Notes: generated from the sequence alone by a model not told the origin. Numbered from the stretch's first letter, positions 19,178 to 29,359 are shown. The stretch: 64,000 bases of DNA from Alcanivorax hongdengensis A-11-3 (GCF_000300995.1 NZ_AMRJ01000008.1:1-64000), one strand, 5' to 3'. Translations and numbers: made by a program.

Positions 19178-20542
19178 CTAGCCGATGTGCACCTCTCCTT
19201 CCGGGTAACCGATGGCCTGCTGACTGCGGCGGGTCAACAGGAAGGACAGGGTCAACGGCCCCACCCTGCCCACGAACATCAACAACATCAGGATGCACTG
19301 CCCGGGCTCGGACAACTCGGCAGTGATGCCCCGTGACAGGCCCACGGTGCCAAACGCCGACACCACCTCGAAGGTCAGGTCTTCAAAGCCGAGACGGGCA
19401 TCGGTGATCGACAGCGCCATCAGCGCCATGAACACCACACCACAGGCAATAAATGTCACCGCCAGCGCCTTGAACACCAGCGCCGAGGATATCTGCCTGC
19501 CATAGACCACCGGCAACGGCCGCCCGCGCAGAAACGCCCGGGTGGCCATCAACAGCACCATGAAGGTAGTGACCTTGATACCACTGCCTGTGGAGTTGGT
19601 ACCGGCCCCGATGAACATCAGCAGCAGATAAAGCAGCGAGGTGGGCAGACTCAGGGCACTCATGTCGACCACGTTGAAGCCGGCGGTGCGCGGCGTCACC
19701 GCCTGAAACCAGGCCGCCGCCAGTTTGTCACTGGTAGAGGCCATGCCACCCAGGGTGCCCGGGTTGCGCCACTCGGCCAGCAGGAAAAACAGCAACGCCA
19801 ACAGAATCAGGCCGGCGGTGCCGGTGAACATCAGCTTGCTGTGCAGGCTCAGGGTCTTCCAGCGCATGCCGCGCCGGAACTCCGCCAGCACGGTAAAACC
19901 GAGCCCGCCAATAATGATCAGCGCGGTAATGATCAGCACCACCGGCCAGTTGCCGGCCCAGGCGCTGAGGCTGTCGGCACTGAGTGCAAAGCCGGCATTG
20001 TTGAAGGCGGAAACCGCATAGAACAGGCTGTGGAAGAAGCCCGATGACCAACCCAGCGCCGGCACCCATACCGTCATCAACAGCAACAGGCCCACCGACT
20101 GCACCACCACCACCATGACCAGAATGCGCCGGATCAACCAGGCAATGTCACTGACCCGGGTGTAGTTCATGCAGTCACGAATAAGACGCTGCTCGCCGAT
20201 GCCCAGACGGTGCCCCATGGCCAGCAGGGTAGCCGCAGCAAAGGTCATGATGCCGATGCCCCCGGCTTCGATCAGCAACAGGATGATGCACTGTCCGAAA
20301 AGGGTGAACTGGCTGCCGGTATCCACCACCGACAGGCCGGTAACGGTGACCGCCGAGGTGGCGGTAAACAGGGCCTGTATCCAGGTAATGGAAACATGGG
20401 TGGCATCCGGCAGCTTGAGCAACAGCGTACCCAGCACGATCAGTAACAGAAAGCTGATCGACAGCACCGCCGGCGGCGACAGCATGGGCTGCAGGGTGCG
20501 GGCCTTGTGGTAGCCCCGGGGGCGTCCGAACCAGAGCCTCAT
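19178..20542 (-). CDS. ktrB: Potassium transporter subunit KtrB/TrkH family
   Basis: A 454-residue membrane subunit of a K+ uptake system. The four selectivity-filter segments of the family are visible: TSAVTVTGLSVVDTG, AVSAFNNAGFAL, TPRTAGFNVVDM and VSAFGTVGLSRG. Its length is nearer KtrB than the longer TrkH. Its start overlaps the ktrA stop by four bases (ATGA), giving a two-gene ktrAB operon with regulator first. The product functions in turgor and osmotic adaptation at the inner membrane. Confidence 0.93.
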   Translation of the reverse strand: MRLWFGRPRGYHKARTLQPMLSPPAVLSISFLLLIVLGTLLLKLPDATHVSITWIQALFTATSAVTVTGLSVVDTGSQFTLFGQCIILLLIEAGGIGIMTFAAATLLAMGHRLGIGEQRLIRDCMNYTRVSDIAWLIRRILVMVVVVQSVGLLLLMTVWVPALGWSSGFFHSLFYAVSAFNNAGFALSADSLSAWAGNWPVVLIITALIIIGGLGFTVLAEFRRGMRWKTLSLHSKLMFTGTAGLILLALLFFLLAEWRNPGTLGGMASTSDKLAAAWFQAVTPRTAGFNVVDMSALSLPTSLLYLLLMFIGAGTNSTGSGIKVTTFMVLLMATRAFLRGRPLPVVYGRQISSALVFKALAVTFIACGVVFMALMALSITDARLGFEDLTFEVVSAFGTVGLSRGITAELSEPGQCILMLLMFVGRVGPLTLSFLLTRRSQQAIGYPEGEVHIG

Positions 20543-21189
20543 TGTTTCTTGGCAAACCGCAGCAGGTTATGCATGGTGCCCAGCAGCACCAGCTGATCCC
20601 GTTCGCGCAGCACCAGGTCGGTAAAGGGCGCCTGCCAGACTTCCGTGCCGCGTTTGACCAGGGTCAGGCGCAGATCATGGTCTTCCAGCGGCAGCTCCAC
20701 GGCGGGCTGGTCGGCAAAACGCTCGTCCACCTTCACTTCCACCACCAGCCAGTCATTGCCCAGCGGGATATAATCGAGCATCTCCGGGTGCAGCAGGGTC
20801 TGGGCCACGCGAATACCCATTTCGTGCTCCGGGTGAATAATACGATCCGCCCCCAGCCGGAACAGGATGCGGTGGTGAGCCTCACTGATGGCCTTCACCC
20901 AGACCTGTTTGACCTTGGCATTCTTCAGCGCCAGGGTAGTGAGAATGCTGGCTTCGAGATTCTCACCGATCGCCACCACCACGGCGTCGTAGGCGGGCAG
21001 ATCCAGCTCTTCCACCACCTTGTCGCTGGCACCGTCGGCGATTAGCGTCTGTGACAACTGGTCGGCATAGTACTCCACCCGCGAGGCATCACTATCAATG
21101 CCCAGCACATCATGGCCCAGACGGGTCAGTTCCAGTGCCACAGTCGAACCGAAACTGCCCAGGCCAATCACCGCATACTGATGTTTCAC
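20539..21189 (-). CDS. ktrA: Potassium uptake regulator KtrA/TrkA family (RCK)
   Basis: A 216-residue cytoplasmic RCK protein that gates KtrB in response to nucleotides. The N-terminal Rossmann motif is GLGSFGSTVALELTRLGHDVLGID. The C-terminal part (from about 135) is an RCK_C ligand domain. A single RCK repeat (216 residues) rather than the doubled TrkA supports KtrA. First gene of ktrAB. Confidence 0.93.
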   Translation of the reverse strand: MKHQYAVIGLGSFGSTVALELTRLGHDVLGIDSDASRVEYYADQLSQTLIADGASDKVVEELDLPAYDAVVVAIGENLEASILTTLALKNAKVKQVWVKAISEAHHRILFRLGADRIIHPEHEMGIRVAQTLLHPEMLDYIPLGNDWLVVEVKVDERFADQPAVELPLEDHDLRLTLVKRGTEVWQAPFTDLVLRERDQLVLLGTMHNLLRFAKKQ

Positions 21190-21360
21190 AGTCTCTCCTT
21201 GTGACTCGACAAGGCGCGAACTCGCGGCCCTGTTTCCGCGTCATAAAATACAGAGGCGATCACCTTTGACGCGTTTTTACAGCGACGCCCCTGAAAAACA
21301 ACGCTATCCTTTTCTGCGGCGGCCGTCATGGTGCCGCCGGCATTTTTGTATGGAGACAGC

Positions 21361-22563
21361 ATGCTTTCCCCGCGTTTTCTTTCCCTGGCCACCGCTGCCG
21401 CCCTGATGCTGTGTAGCCCGGCCAGCCGGGCCCTGGACCCCCAGACCTTCGACCTCTGTGTGGGCAAACTGCGCAAACAGGCACTGGATGCGGACATTCC
21501 CGCCCAGGTAATCAGCGATACCCTCAACCGGGTAGAGCTGGACCCGAAAGTGGTGGAGCTGGACCAGAGCCAGCCGGAATTCACCAGCAGCTTCGCCGAC
21601 TACTTTACCCGCCGGGTCAGTGATACCCGCATCGAAAAGGGCCGGCACTATCGCCAGACCCTGGCGCCCCTGCTGACGCAACTGACCCGCGAGTACGGCG
21701 TGCCCGGACGCTACCTGCTGGCCTTCTGGGGGCTGGAAACCAATTACGGCAGCTTCATCGGCAATACCCCCACACTCAATGCGCTGGCCACCCTCGCCTG
21801 TGAAGGGCGTCGGGGCGACTATTTCAGCGCCGAGCTGCTCAATGCCCTGCGCATTATCCAGGCCGGCGATATCGATGCGGCACAAATGAAGGGCTCCTGG
21901 GCCGGCGCCATGGGTCAGGTGCAGTTCATGCCGGCGGTCTTTCTGCGCTACGCGGTGGACGGCGACGGCGACGGCCACCGTAACCTGTGGCAAAGCACAC
22001 CGGATGCGCTGGCCTCCGCCGCTCACTTTCTGCAGGGCCTGGGTTGGCAGCGAGAGCAGCGCTGGGGCCGGGAGGTACTGCTGCCGGAACAGTTTGATTT
22101 CAGCAAGGTGGGGCTCGACCAGTCGCTCAGCCTGGCCGAGTGGAATGCCCTGGGACTGCGCATGACCAACGGCCAGCGCCTGGCTGAGACGGTGGACTGG
22201 AAAGCCTCTCTGCTGCTGCCGTCCGGCCACTGCGGGCCGGCCTTTCTCGTCTACCCCAATTTCCGGGTGATCATGGGCTGGAACCGCTCGGAATCCTATG
22301 CCCTGGCCGTGGGTCGACTGGCGGATCGCATCGCCGGCGCCGGCCCCCTGCGCCATGCGCCGGTGGACGCCCCACGCCTCAGCCGTGAACAGGTCACGCA
22401 GCTACAGCAAACCCTCAACCAGCAGGGATTTGACGCCGGCGAGGCGGACGGCCTGCTGGGCCCGGGCACCCGCAGCGCCCTGGCCCGCTACCAGCAACAG
22501 CACGGCATGATCGCCGACGGTTTCCCGGACCGGGAGGTACTGCAGGCGCTGGGCATTCTCTAG
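21361..22563 (+). CDS. Lytic murein transglycosylase, MltB family with peptidoglycan-binding domain
   Basis: A 400-residue exported transglycosylase. A signal peptide (1-25) is followed by the MltB-like catalytic domain with the active-site glutamate in WGLETNYGSFIG (E126) and the GSWAGAMGQVQFMP motif. The last ~55 residues form a peptidoglycan-binding domain (LNQQGFDAGEADGLLGPGTRSALARYQQQ). It has no lipobox, so it is a soluble periplasmic form. GGAG upstream of the ATG at 21361 supports this start. It diverges from ktrA. Confidence 0.92.
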   Translation: MLSPRFLSLATAAALMLCSPASRALDPQTFDLCVGKLRKQALDADIPAQVISDTLNRVELDPKVVELDQSQPEFTSSFADYFTRRVSDTRIEKGRHYRQTLAPLLTQLTREYGVPGRYLLAFWGLETNYGSFIGNTPTLNALATLACEGRRGDYFSAELLNALRIIQAGDIDAAQMKGSWAGAMGQVQFMPAVFLRYAVDGDGDGHRNLWQSTPDALASAAHFLQGLGWQREQRWGREVLLPEQFDFSKVGLDQSLSLAEWNALGLRMTNGQRLAETVDWKASLLLPSGHCGPAFLVYPNFRVIMGWNRSESYALAVGRLADRIAGAGPLRHAPVDAPRLSREQVTQLQQTLNQQGFDAGEADGLLGPGTRSALARYQQQHGMIADGFPDREVLQALGIL

Positions 22564-22654
22564 GGAACCTCTGAAAAACCCGGCAACCATCATTCACGCT
22601 CCACTCCCCCACTGTGGAGCAATCAGTTGCCAATCAGGCAAACAGAGGTGAACC

Positions 22655-24394
22655 ATGAAGCGGCGTATTCTGGTGTGGTTGCTGGGCATGCTGCCGGCCC
22701 TGGCCGGTGCGGCCATCTCCTGGCAGCCATGGTCACCCGCCCTGTTCGAGCAGGCTCGCCAGCAGCACAAGCTGGTACTGTTGAACCTTGCCGCCGGCTG
22801 GTGTCACTGGTGCCATGTAATGGATCACAACACCTATTCGGATCCCCGAGTAACCGCTTACCTACAGCAACATTACCTGACCATCAAAGTCGACCAGGAT
22901 TCCCGCCCGGACCTTGCCAATCGCTACCGGGATTACGGTTGGCCGGCCACCGTCATCTTTCTGCCCGACGGCTCCGAACTGGTCAAACGGGCCGGTTATA
23001 TCGACCCGGACGCCTTCCTTTCACTGTTGCAAACAGTGGCAGAAAACCCCGCCCCGCTTACGGATACCCCGACGACCCGGCCCGTTACTCAGCACGCGCT
23101 CAGCGATACCCTTCGCCACTCTCTGGAAGAGCGTCACCGGAAAAGCTATGACCAGACGCATGGCGGCCTGAAACTGGCGCAGAAATTTCTGGACGCAGAC
23201 AGTGTGGAATACATGCTGCTACAGGCACGGCTTGGCGATGGCACCGAGGGCGAACGCGCCAGGCAAACACTGAACAGTGCCGCCCGGCTGATTGATCCGG
23301 TATGGGGTGGCGCCTATCAGTATTCCACCGGAGGTGACTGGCACTACCCGCACTTTGAAAAAATCATGTCGGTACAAGCCGATTATCTTCGTCTGTACAG
23401 CCTGGCCTACGCGCAATGGCAAGCCCCTGAAGACCTGGCCCGAGCCAGGGCCATTCGAGACTATCTGCTCACATTTCTGCGCAGCCCCGAGGGCGCCTTC
23501 TATACCAGCCAGGATGCCGACCCTATTCCCGGACAGCATGGCGCCGACTATTTTGCCCTCAATGATGCGGACCGTCGCCGGGCAGGCATTCCCCATATCG
23601 ATACTCACCGCTACAGCCGTGAAAACGGCTGGGCCAGCGAAGCCCTGGTACAGCTCTACCAGGCCAGCGGTGACAAGCAGGCATTACAGGCGGCAGTACA
23701 GTCCATGGACTGGGTACTGGCGCACCGGCGCCTCCCCGGCGGCGGCTTCCGACATGATCAGCAGGATCCGGCCGGCCCTTACCTGGCGGACTCTCTGGCG
23801 GCAGGCAAAGCCTGCCTGGCGCTCTATCAGGCGACAGCCCAACGGCGCTGGCTGGCCTGTGCAACGCAGGCGGCGGATTTCATCCATGACCGTTTCGCGT
23901 CCGCGGCAGGCGTAGTCACCGCCGTGAAAGCCCCGGATAGCCCGCTGCAGCCAACGGCGGATATCGAAGAGAACATCCATCTTGCCCGCTTTGCCAATCG
24001 CCTTTATCAATATACCGGCAAAGAAGACAACCGAATGCTGGCCCGTCAGGCCATGGGCTTTCTCGCCACTCCAGCCGTGGCGAAAGCCCGCATCGAAGAT
24101 GCCGGCATACTGCTGGCTGACAGAGAGCTTGGCCAGGCCCCGGCGCATTACACCGTGGTTGGCCACAGGGATGCGACCACGGCGGCGGCCTTGTTCGAGG
24201 TGGCCCTGCGTCAGCCTGGCAGCTACAAGCGAATAGAGTGGTGGGACCGGCGCGACGGGCCATTGCCACGCGGTGACGTGGATTACCCGACAACCGGTAA
24301 AGCCGCCGGCTACTTTTGCACCGATAGTCGCTGCTCATTGCCGGCCTTCGACGCACAGCATTATCAGGCACTGATCAACCGCCTCAGGCAATGA
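22655..24394 (+). CDS. Exported DUF255/thioredoxin-domain protein
   Basis: A 579-residue protein with a signal peptide (1-20), then a thioredoxin-like domain with CHWCHVM (C50, C53), the signature of the DUF255/YyaL/SPATA20 family. The rest looks like the alpha/alpha-barrel of that family (HYPHFEKIMSVQADYLRLYSLAY, SENGWASEALVQLYQ). Cytoplasmic members are usually longer (about 670-750), so this is a shorter, exported type. AGAGGTGAACC precedes the ATG. It ends 3 bp from the stop of the convergent outer-membrane protein gene. A thiol-redox role is inferred. Confidence 0.8.
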   Translation: MKRRILVWLLGMLPALAGAAISWQPWSPALFEQARQQHKLVLLNLAAGWCHWCHVMDHNTYSDPRVTAYLQQHYLTIKVDQDSRPDLANRYRDYGWPATVIFLPDGSELVKRAGYIDPDAFLSLLQTVAENPAPLTDTPTTRPVTQHALSDTLRHSLEERHRKSYDQTHGGLKLAQKFLDADSVEYMLLQARLGDGTEGERARQTLNSAARLIDPVWGGAYQYSTGGDWHYPHFEKIMSVQADYLRLYSLAYAQWQAPEDLARARAIRDYLLTFLRSPEGAFYTSQDADPIPGQHGADYFALNDADRRRAGIPHIDTHRYSRENGWASEALVQLYQASGDKQALQAAVQSMDWVLAHRRLPGGGFRHDQQDPAGPYLADSLAAGKACLALYQATAQRRWLACATQAADFIHDRFASAAGVVTAVKAPDSPLQPTADIEENIHLARFANRLYQYTGKEDNRMLARQAMGFLATPAVAKARIEDAGILLADRELGQAPAHYTVVGHRDATTAAALFEVALRQPGSYKRIEWWDRRDGPLPRGDVDYPTTGKAAGYFCTDSRCSLPAFDAQHYQALINRLRQ

Positions 24395-24397
24395 AGC

Positions 24398-27145
24398 TCA
24401 GAAGCTCACCCCCAGGCTGGCATTGACACTGTGCGCGTCGGTGATCCGGTCATCATCGGTGTAGGCATACTCAACACCCGCGCGCAGCGGCGCCCGGTGA
24501 ACCAGCAACAACTCCAGATCCAGGCCGACGACGGCCTGATTGAGAGCCACATCCACACTGTCAAAATCCAGATCATAGTGGCGGTAGCGCAGGTGCAGGG
24601 CCTCGCGGCGCAGGGATACCGGTGACTTGAACAGGTACAGGGGCAGGTTGATGACCTTTGACAGGCTCGCTTCGCCAAAGCTGGCCCGGCGGGCATAGTA
24701 GGTGCCCTTCAGTGCCGGGATCACCAGCCGCGACGGGTCATTGGCAATGTAGTCCTGGGCGTCGTCAAGCTCCACCCCGCGCCGACCAGCCTGGCTAATT
24801 GGTGCATCGCTGCGCGAGAACTGCCCCCGTGCACCCAGATAGAATTCCGCCGGCAGGTCGGTCATCAGGCTCAGGGTGCCGCCGTAACTGCTGTCATCCC
24901 GGTCATCCACCTGGTAGGCACCCAGGTCGAACGCCTTGTTGGGCAGGTAGCTGTTGCCAAACCGGGTGGTGCGATTCAGGCGCCACTGGGCCGCCAGCGG
25001 TTCGCGCTCGTCCAGGTGATAATCCTGGTACCAGGTGCCGGCCAGTTCGCTGTACCAGTAACCGGTCTGCAACAGCGGCAGGCGCAGCTCGGCACTGAGG
25101 CCATGATTGCGGGCGTCCTCCGGCGGCGTTTCCCGGTCCAGCTGATCGTCAGTAACCCAGTACTGCTTGATGCCACCAATCAGGAAAAACTGGTTATTGC
25201 TGTAGCCCAGCCCGGACACCTTGCTCAGGTCGCTGTCGCGGTAGCTGAACAGGGACAGTTGATTCTGCTCCAGCGGGTCGGCAAAACGAACCTGCACGTT
25301 ATAGAGCGTGTGGGTATCGGATTCGTCCTGGGGAGTTGCGGGGTCATCATCGTCACTGAGCAGGGACAGATACACATCACTGCCGCTGTAACGCAGCGCC
25401 GTCCATGAATGGTAGGGGCGATCCAGGGTCAGCGGTTGAGAAGGAGCGTCCGTGGTCAGGTTATCCGCCTGACCGGCCGGGGTATCCCAGCGCAGGGTTC
25501 GTACGAACGGCTGCCCGGATCGAGGCTGCAGAGATTTCAGGTAATAGCCGTAATGGTCCGCCTGGATGGCCACCGCCAGTACCCGCTCATCATCCAGCAA
25601 GCGCGCCGCGACGATGTCATCCTCCGGCAGCACCCGCACCACCGCCCCGTCGGTGGCCACCCGGTACAGGGCCGAGCCGTACTCACTGTTGGCCACGAAC
25701 AGCACACGCCCCTGACTGTCCACATCCGCCACCACACCATAGTAACCCTGGTAGTGATAGAGCGGCGTGCGATTGCGATAGAGGGTACGCTCGGCACCGT
25801 TCTGCACGAAGTAATAAAGGTCATCGCCGTGTACCTCCACGGAGGAATTCACCTGGCCGTAGAATTGCTCACCCACATACAGTTGCGGCTGGTCATAGGA
25901 GCTGGCCACATCGAAGTACACCGGCACACCGGCGCGGGTATACCCCTGAATCACGCGGCCACGGGTATCGCCTTTGAGGATGGCACTTTCACTGTAGAGT
26001 CCCTGGGAAATTCGCCAGGGGGAACTGTAGGCACTGGCCATGGACCAGGTGCTGCCAGCATGGCGAAACAGCTCGCCGGCCCGGAAGGTGGTGCGGGTCT
26101 TTTGCAGGGTGGCGGTGTGGCGGTCCAGCTCGACCTTGTAAGGCGCTCGCACATCCTGGGGGCTGGCCAGAAAAAATATCTCCTTGCTATCACTGTTGAG
26201 CGCATTGAAATGCTTGGAGGTCATCAACGGCGTGCCGGAAGACATCACCGCCTTGTCCGCCTGCTGGCGTTCATGGGCGACCCAATCCGCAAAGGTACTG
26301 TCAAAGTCCTTGCCAATGGCCGTTTGCAGCGGCGCATTGGTCACGAAGGGCAGATACCAGTAACGCGAGCGCACCTTGAAGTAGCGGTTGGTGGCATCCA
26401 GCCCGTAATGGTCTGCCAGGAAATACTGATAGTGACTGCCCAGCGCATAGCTGTTTTCCCCGTAGGGAAAAAACAGCGTCTGATTGTAGGCCCGCGCCGG
26501 GGTCAGCTCGCCGGCCTTTGCCTTGGCGTGCACCAGCGCATCGAAGCGGCCACTGTAGAGACGCCCGCCATTTCCGTGGCGCGACTCATTGAGCACCGCG
26601 TTGCCCTCAAGCATGAAAGACGACTCGAACGCATTGGGCACAATGGCCGGGAAAAACGGCAACATGAAGCTGCCATTACCGAGCACCGTATGCAGCGACC
26701 GGGAAACCCGGTTGTCCTTGGCATTGAGCTGGTAGTTGTGGGCCGTCTCGTGAAACAGCAGGGTATCGAGCCAGGAGGTGGCAGCAAAATAATCCACCGC
26801 GGCGGCGCCGCCGACGTAATTGATTTGCCGGTTGAGGGGATACTGGGTGGAGAAGCCGTTGGCAATTTGATTGTTGTCGGAAATCAGCCCCACGTTCAGG
26901 GGAGCATCCATGCGGTAACCGAAGGTGGCCTCATAATCCGGCTGCAGGGACAGCTCGACGCCGGCGGCGTGCTCGGCAAACGTTTTGTTCTGCTGCGTGA
27001 AAATCAACTCGGTATTGCGCACCGTGGCCCGGTAGTAAGGCACATCCTGGGGTACCACCGTCGGGTTGCGCTGTACCAGGGGTTCCGCCCAGGCCCCGGA
27101 TGCCACCGACAGACAGACCAGCCACCACCCTCCCCGTTTCACCAT
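24398..27145 (-). CDS. Large outer-membrane protein with zinc-peptidase motif, propeller-like region and C-terminal barrel
   Basis: A 915-residue exported protein with a signal peptide ending near ASGAWA. Residues ~127-185 carry FHETAHNYQ (HExxH at 132-136) and, 44 residues later, FMLEGNAVLNE (E180), the spacing of gluzincin (peptidase MA-like) zinc sites. The middle (about 350-620) has short beta-rich repeats (VVADVDSQGRVLFVANSEYGSALYRVATDG) like a PD40/WD40 propeller. The last ~300 residues alternate as beta strands and end in SVNASLGVSF with a terminal phenylalanine, typical of outer-membrane barrels. The start at 27145 has AGGGA upstream. No named family is assigned, and activity is unproven. 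Confidence 0.65.
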   Translation of the reverse strand: MVKRGGWWLVCLSVASGAWAEPLVQRNPTVVPQDVPYYRATVRNTELIFTQQNKTFAEHAAGVELSLQPDYEATFGYRMDAPLNVGLISDNNQIANGFSTQYPLNRQINYVGGAAAVDYFAATSWLDTLLFHETAHNYQLNAKDNRVSRSLHTVLGNGSFMLPFFPAIVPNAFESSFMLEGNAVLNESRHGNGGRLYSGRFDALVHAKAKAGELTPARAYNQTLFFPYGENSYALGSHYQYFLADHYGLDATNRYFKVRSRYWYLPFVTNAPLQTAIGKDFDSTFADWVAHERQQADKAVMSSGTPLMTSKHFNALNSDSKEIFFLASPQDVRAPYKVELDRHTATLQKTRTTFRAGELFRHAGSTWSMASAYSSPWRISQGLYSESAILKGDTRGRVIQGYTRAGVPVYFDVASSYDQPQLYVGEQFYGQVNSSVEVHGDDLYYFVQNGAERTLYRNRTPLYHYQGYYGVVADVDSQGRVLFVANSEYGSALYRVATDGAVVRVLPEDDIVAARLLDDERVLAVAIQADHYGYYLKSLQPRSGQPFVRTLRWDTPAGQADNLTTDAPSQPLTLDRPYHSWTALRYSGSDVYLSLLSDDDDPATPQDESDTHTLYNVQVRFADPLEQNQLSLFSYRDSDLSKVSGLGYSNNQFFLIGGIKQYWVTDDQLDRETPPEDARNHGLSAELRLPLLQTGYWYSELAGTWYQDYHLDEREPLAAQWRLNRTTRFGNSYLPNKAFDLGAYQVDDRDDSSYGGTLSLMTDLPAEFYLGARGQFSRSDAPISQAGRRGVELDDAQDYIANDPSRLVIPALKGTYYARRASFGEASLSKVINLPLYLFKSPVSLRREALHLRYRHYDLDFDSVDVALNQAVVGLDLELLLVHRAPLRAGVEYAYTDDDRITDAHSVNASLGVSF

Positions 27146-27340
27146 CTTCCTGTTCCCTGTTTTGTTCTTCGGCGCCCAGCATAGCGGACCCGGCACCGAA
27201 AAAGGTATTCATAATCCGGCGGGGTGTCGCGCCATTTACAGCCACGTTACAGAGAGCCGGCACGTGGTGACAACGGCTCACACAGGTCACAACAGAGTGG
27301 CAAACGCCTCTTGCCTAAACTTGCACATAAGCAAAATTGC

Positions 27341-27356
27341 GGGGCCTGTCGGCCCC
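27341..27356. repeat. GGGGCCTGTCGGCCCC hairpin before the CocE-like gene
   Basis: This 16-nt hairpin sits 24 bp upstream of the CocE-like ATG. The identical 16 nt forms the top of the terminator after that gene (29367-29382). Confidence 0.5.
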
Positions 27357-27380
27357 ACGAATAACAAGAGGGGTGAAATC

Positions 27381-29333
27381 ATGTTTTCTACATTGTCTGC
27401 CATTCGCGGGCTCGGGGCCGGCGTTTGCCTGGCCCTGTCAGTGACGTTGGCCGCCTGCGGAGGCGGAGGTGGCGGTGGCGCCACACCGACTGACAACGCG
27501 ACGACGGCCACACCCAATGCCGGGCCAGATACCGAAACGCCCGCGCCGGCCCAACCCAAGGCCGCAAACCTGGACTGGGGCACAGCCTATGATCGTGAGG
27601 AGGAATACCCCAACACGGTCACCCTGCCGCAGTTGCTGATCACCATGAGCGACGGCACCCGGCTGGCCGCCAGCGTGACCCTGCCCGCCGATGAAAACGG
27701 CAATGCCATTGACGGCAGTTTCCCTACCGTGGCCACCTTTACCGGCTACAGCCAGACCTACACGGCGTCGATCTTTTCCGACCCGGCCCTGGTCAAGCGC
27801 GGCTATGCCTATATTACCGTGGACATGCGCGGCACCGGCGCATCGGAGGGTACTTGGCAGGCCTTTACCGAAACCGACCACCAGGACATCAGCACCCTGC
27901 TCGACTACATCGCCGCCCAACCCTGGTGTAACGGTCGTATCGGCATGAACGGGGCCTCCTACATGGGCATCACCGGTCTGCTGGCCGGTGCTACTGGCAA
28001 CCCGCACCTGAAAGCCATTTTTGCCATCGTCCCCATGGGCGATGCCTACCGGGATATCGTTTTCTCCGGCGGCCAGATCAATGCCGGTTTCATTCCGCTA
28101 TGGATTGCCCTGGTCACCGGTCTGGGCATCATTCCCACCCAGACCGGGCTGGATAACGGCGAGCCGCAGTACTACCTGGAAACGCTGCTCGATCATCTCA
28201 CCGGCAGCCTCACGGATTTCCCGGTACCGGTGGTGGCCGATGCCCTGCTGGGTGGCGACTACAGCTATGACAGCGAATTCTGGCGCATCAAGTCGCCGCT
28301 GGAGTACACCGACCGCATCCAGGCCCCCACCTTTGTGGTCGGCGGTCTCAACGACCTGTTCCAGCGCGGCGAACCGCTGCTCTACGAGGCACTGAAAGAC
28401 CACACCAATGCCAAGTTGCTGATCGGCCCCTGGGAACACCTGGCCGGCTCTCTGGGCGCCGGGCTGCCCGCCGATGGCGTGCCGGCCCTGTCCAACATCC
28501 GCCTGGCCTGGTTTGACCACTACCTGAAAGACATGGACACCGGCGCCCAGGATTATCCGCCGGTGACCCAGTACTACACCGGCGCCGAGCGCTACATCAC
28601 CGCCGCCGACTGGCCCCATCCGCAGGCCAGCGCGAAAACCTTCTACCTGCACGGCAAGACCCTGCCGCTGGCCGGTACCGTGGACAACAGCGCGCCCACC
28701 GGCAAGGCCCAAACCACCATCGTGCAACAACCGGTCAACGGCCTGTGTTCCGCCAGCGCCAGCCAGTGGACCGCCGGCGTTCTGGGGCTGGTGGTACCGC
28801 CCTGCAAGGCACAAGGCAACCTGACCGAATTGCTGGAAGCGGTTTACACCACCGCGCCACTGGAGCAGGACATGGCCATCAACGGCCCCATCGGCGCACA
28901 GATCTGGGCGTCCACCACGGCCCTGGATGCGGATATCGTGGTGCGCATCAGCGACGTGGATGCCAATGGCATTTCCCGCCAGCTCACCGACGGCATCCAG
29001 ATGGCCTCCATGAGCCACTTTGATCTGGCCCGTACCCGCTTCATGGACGGCAAGATGATTCAGCCCTGGCATCCTTTCACCAAGGCCTCCAAACAGGGCA
29101 TCACGCCACTCACCCCCTTCCGGGCGGATGTGGAAGTCTTCCCCACCAGCGCCGTGATCAAGGCCGGCCACCGGCTGCGCATCAGCGTCGGCGCCAGTGA
29201 CCTGCCCCATGGCCTGAGCACGGTGCCCAACCTGCTGTCCAGCCTGATCGGCGGGCTCACCGTCTACAGCACGCCGGCCATGCCGTCGCGAGTCAATATT
29301 CCGCTGGTGCCCACCAGTGCACTGACACACTGA
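27381..29333 (+). CDS. CocE/NonD (X-Pro dipeptidyl-peptidase-like) hydrolase lipoprotein
   Basis: A 650-residue serine hydrolase exported as a lipoprotein: the signal peptide ends in LAAC (C26), followed by a glycine run and a Pro/Thr-rich linker. The catalytic domain has DMRGTGASEGTW and the nucleophile motif GMNGASYMG (S193), typical of the S15/CocE family. GGLNDLF and GPWEHLAG fit the acid and histidine regions. The C-terminal ~200 residues look like the family's jelly-roll domain (FRADVEVFPTSAVIKAGHRLRISVGASD). AGGGG precedes the ATG at 27381. Esters or amides are likely substrates; which one is unknown. Confidence 0.87.
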   Translation: MFSTLSAIRGLGAGVCLALSVTLAACGGGGGGGATPTDNATTATPNAGPDTETPAPAQPKAANLDWGTAYDREEEYPNTVTLPQLLITMSDGTRLAASVTLPADENGNAIDGSFPTVATFTGYSQTYTASIFSDPALVKRGYAYITVDMRGTGASEGTWQAFTETDHQDISTLLDYIAAQPWCNGRIGMNGASYMGITGLLAGATGNPHLKAIFAIVPMGDAYRDIVFSGGQINAGFIPLWIALVTGLGIIPTQTGLDNGEPQYYLETLLDHLTGSLTDFPVPVVADALLGGDYSYDSEFWRIKSPLEYTDRIQAPTFVVGGLNDLFQRGEPLLYEALKDHTNAKLLIGPWEHLAGSLGAGLPADGVPALSNIRLAWFDHYLKDMDTGAQDYPPVTQYYTGAERYITAADWPHPQASAKTFYLHGKTLPLAGTVDNSAPTGKAQTTIVQQPVNGLCSASASQWTAGVLGLVVPPCKAQGNLTELLEAVYTTAPLEQDMAINGPIGAQIWASTTALDADIVVRISDVDANGISRQLTDGIQMASMSHFDLARTRFMDGKMIQPWHPFTKASKQGITPLTPFRADVEVFPTSAVIKAGHRLRISVGASDLPHGLSTVPNLLSSLIGGLTVYSTPAMPSRVNIPLVPTSALTH

Positions 29334-29359
29334 CGTCACCACCAGCATCAAACACTGAA

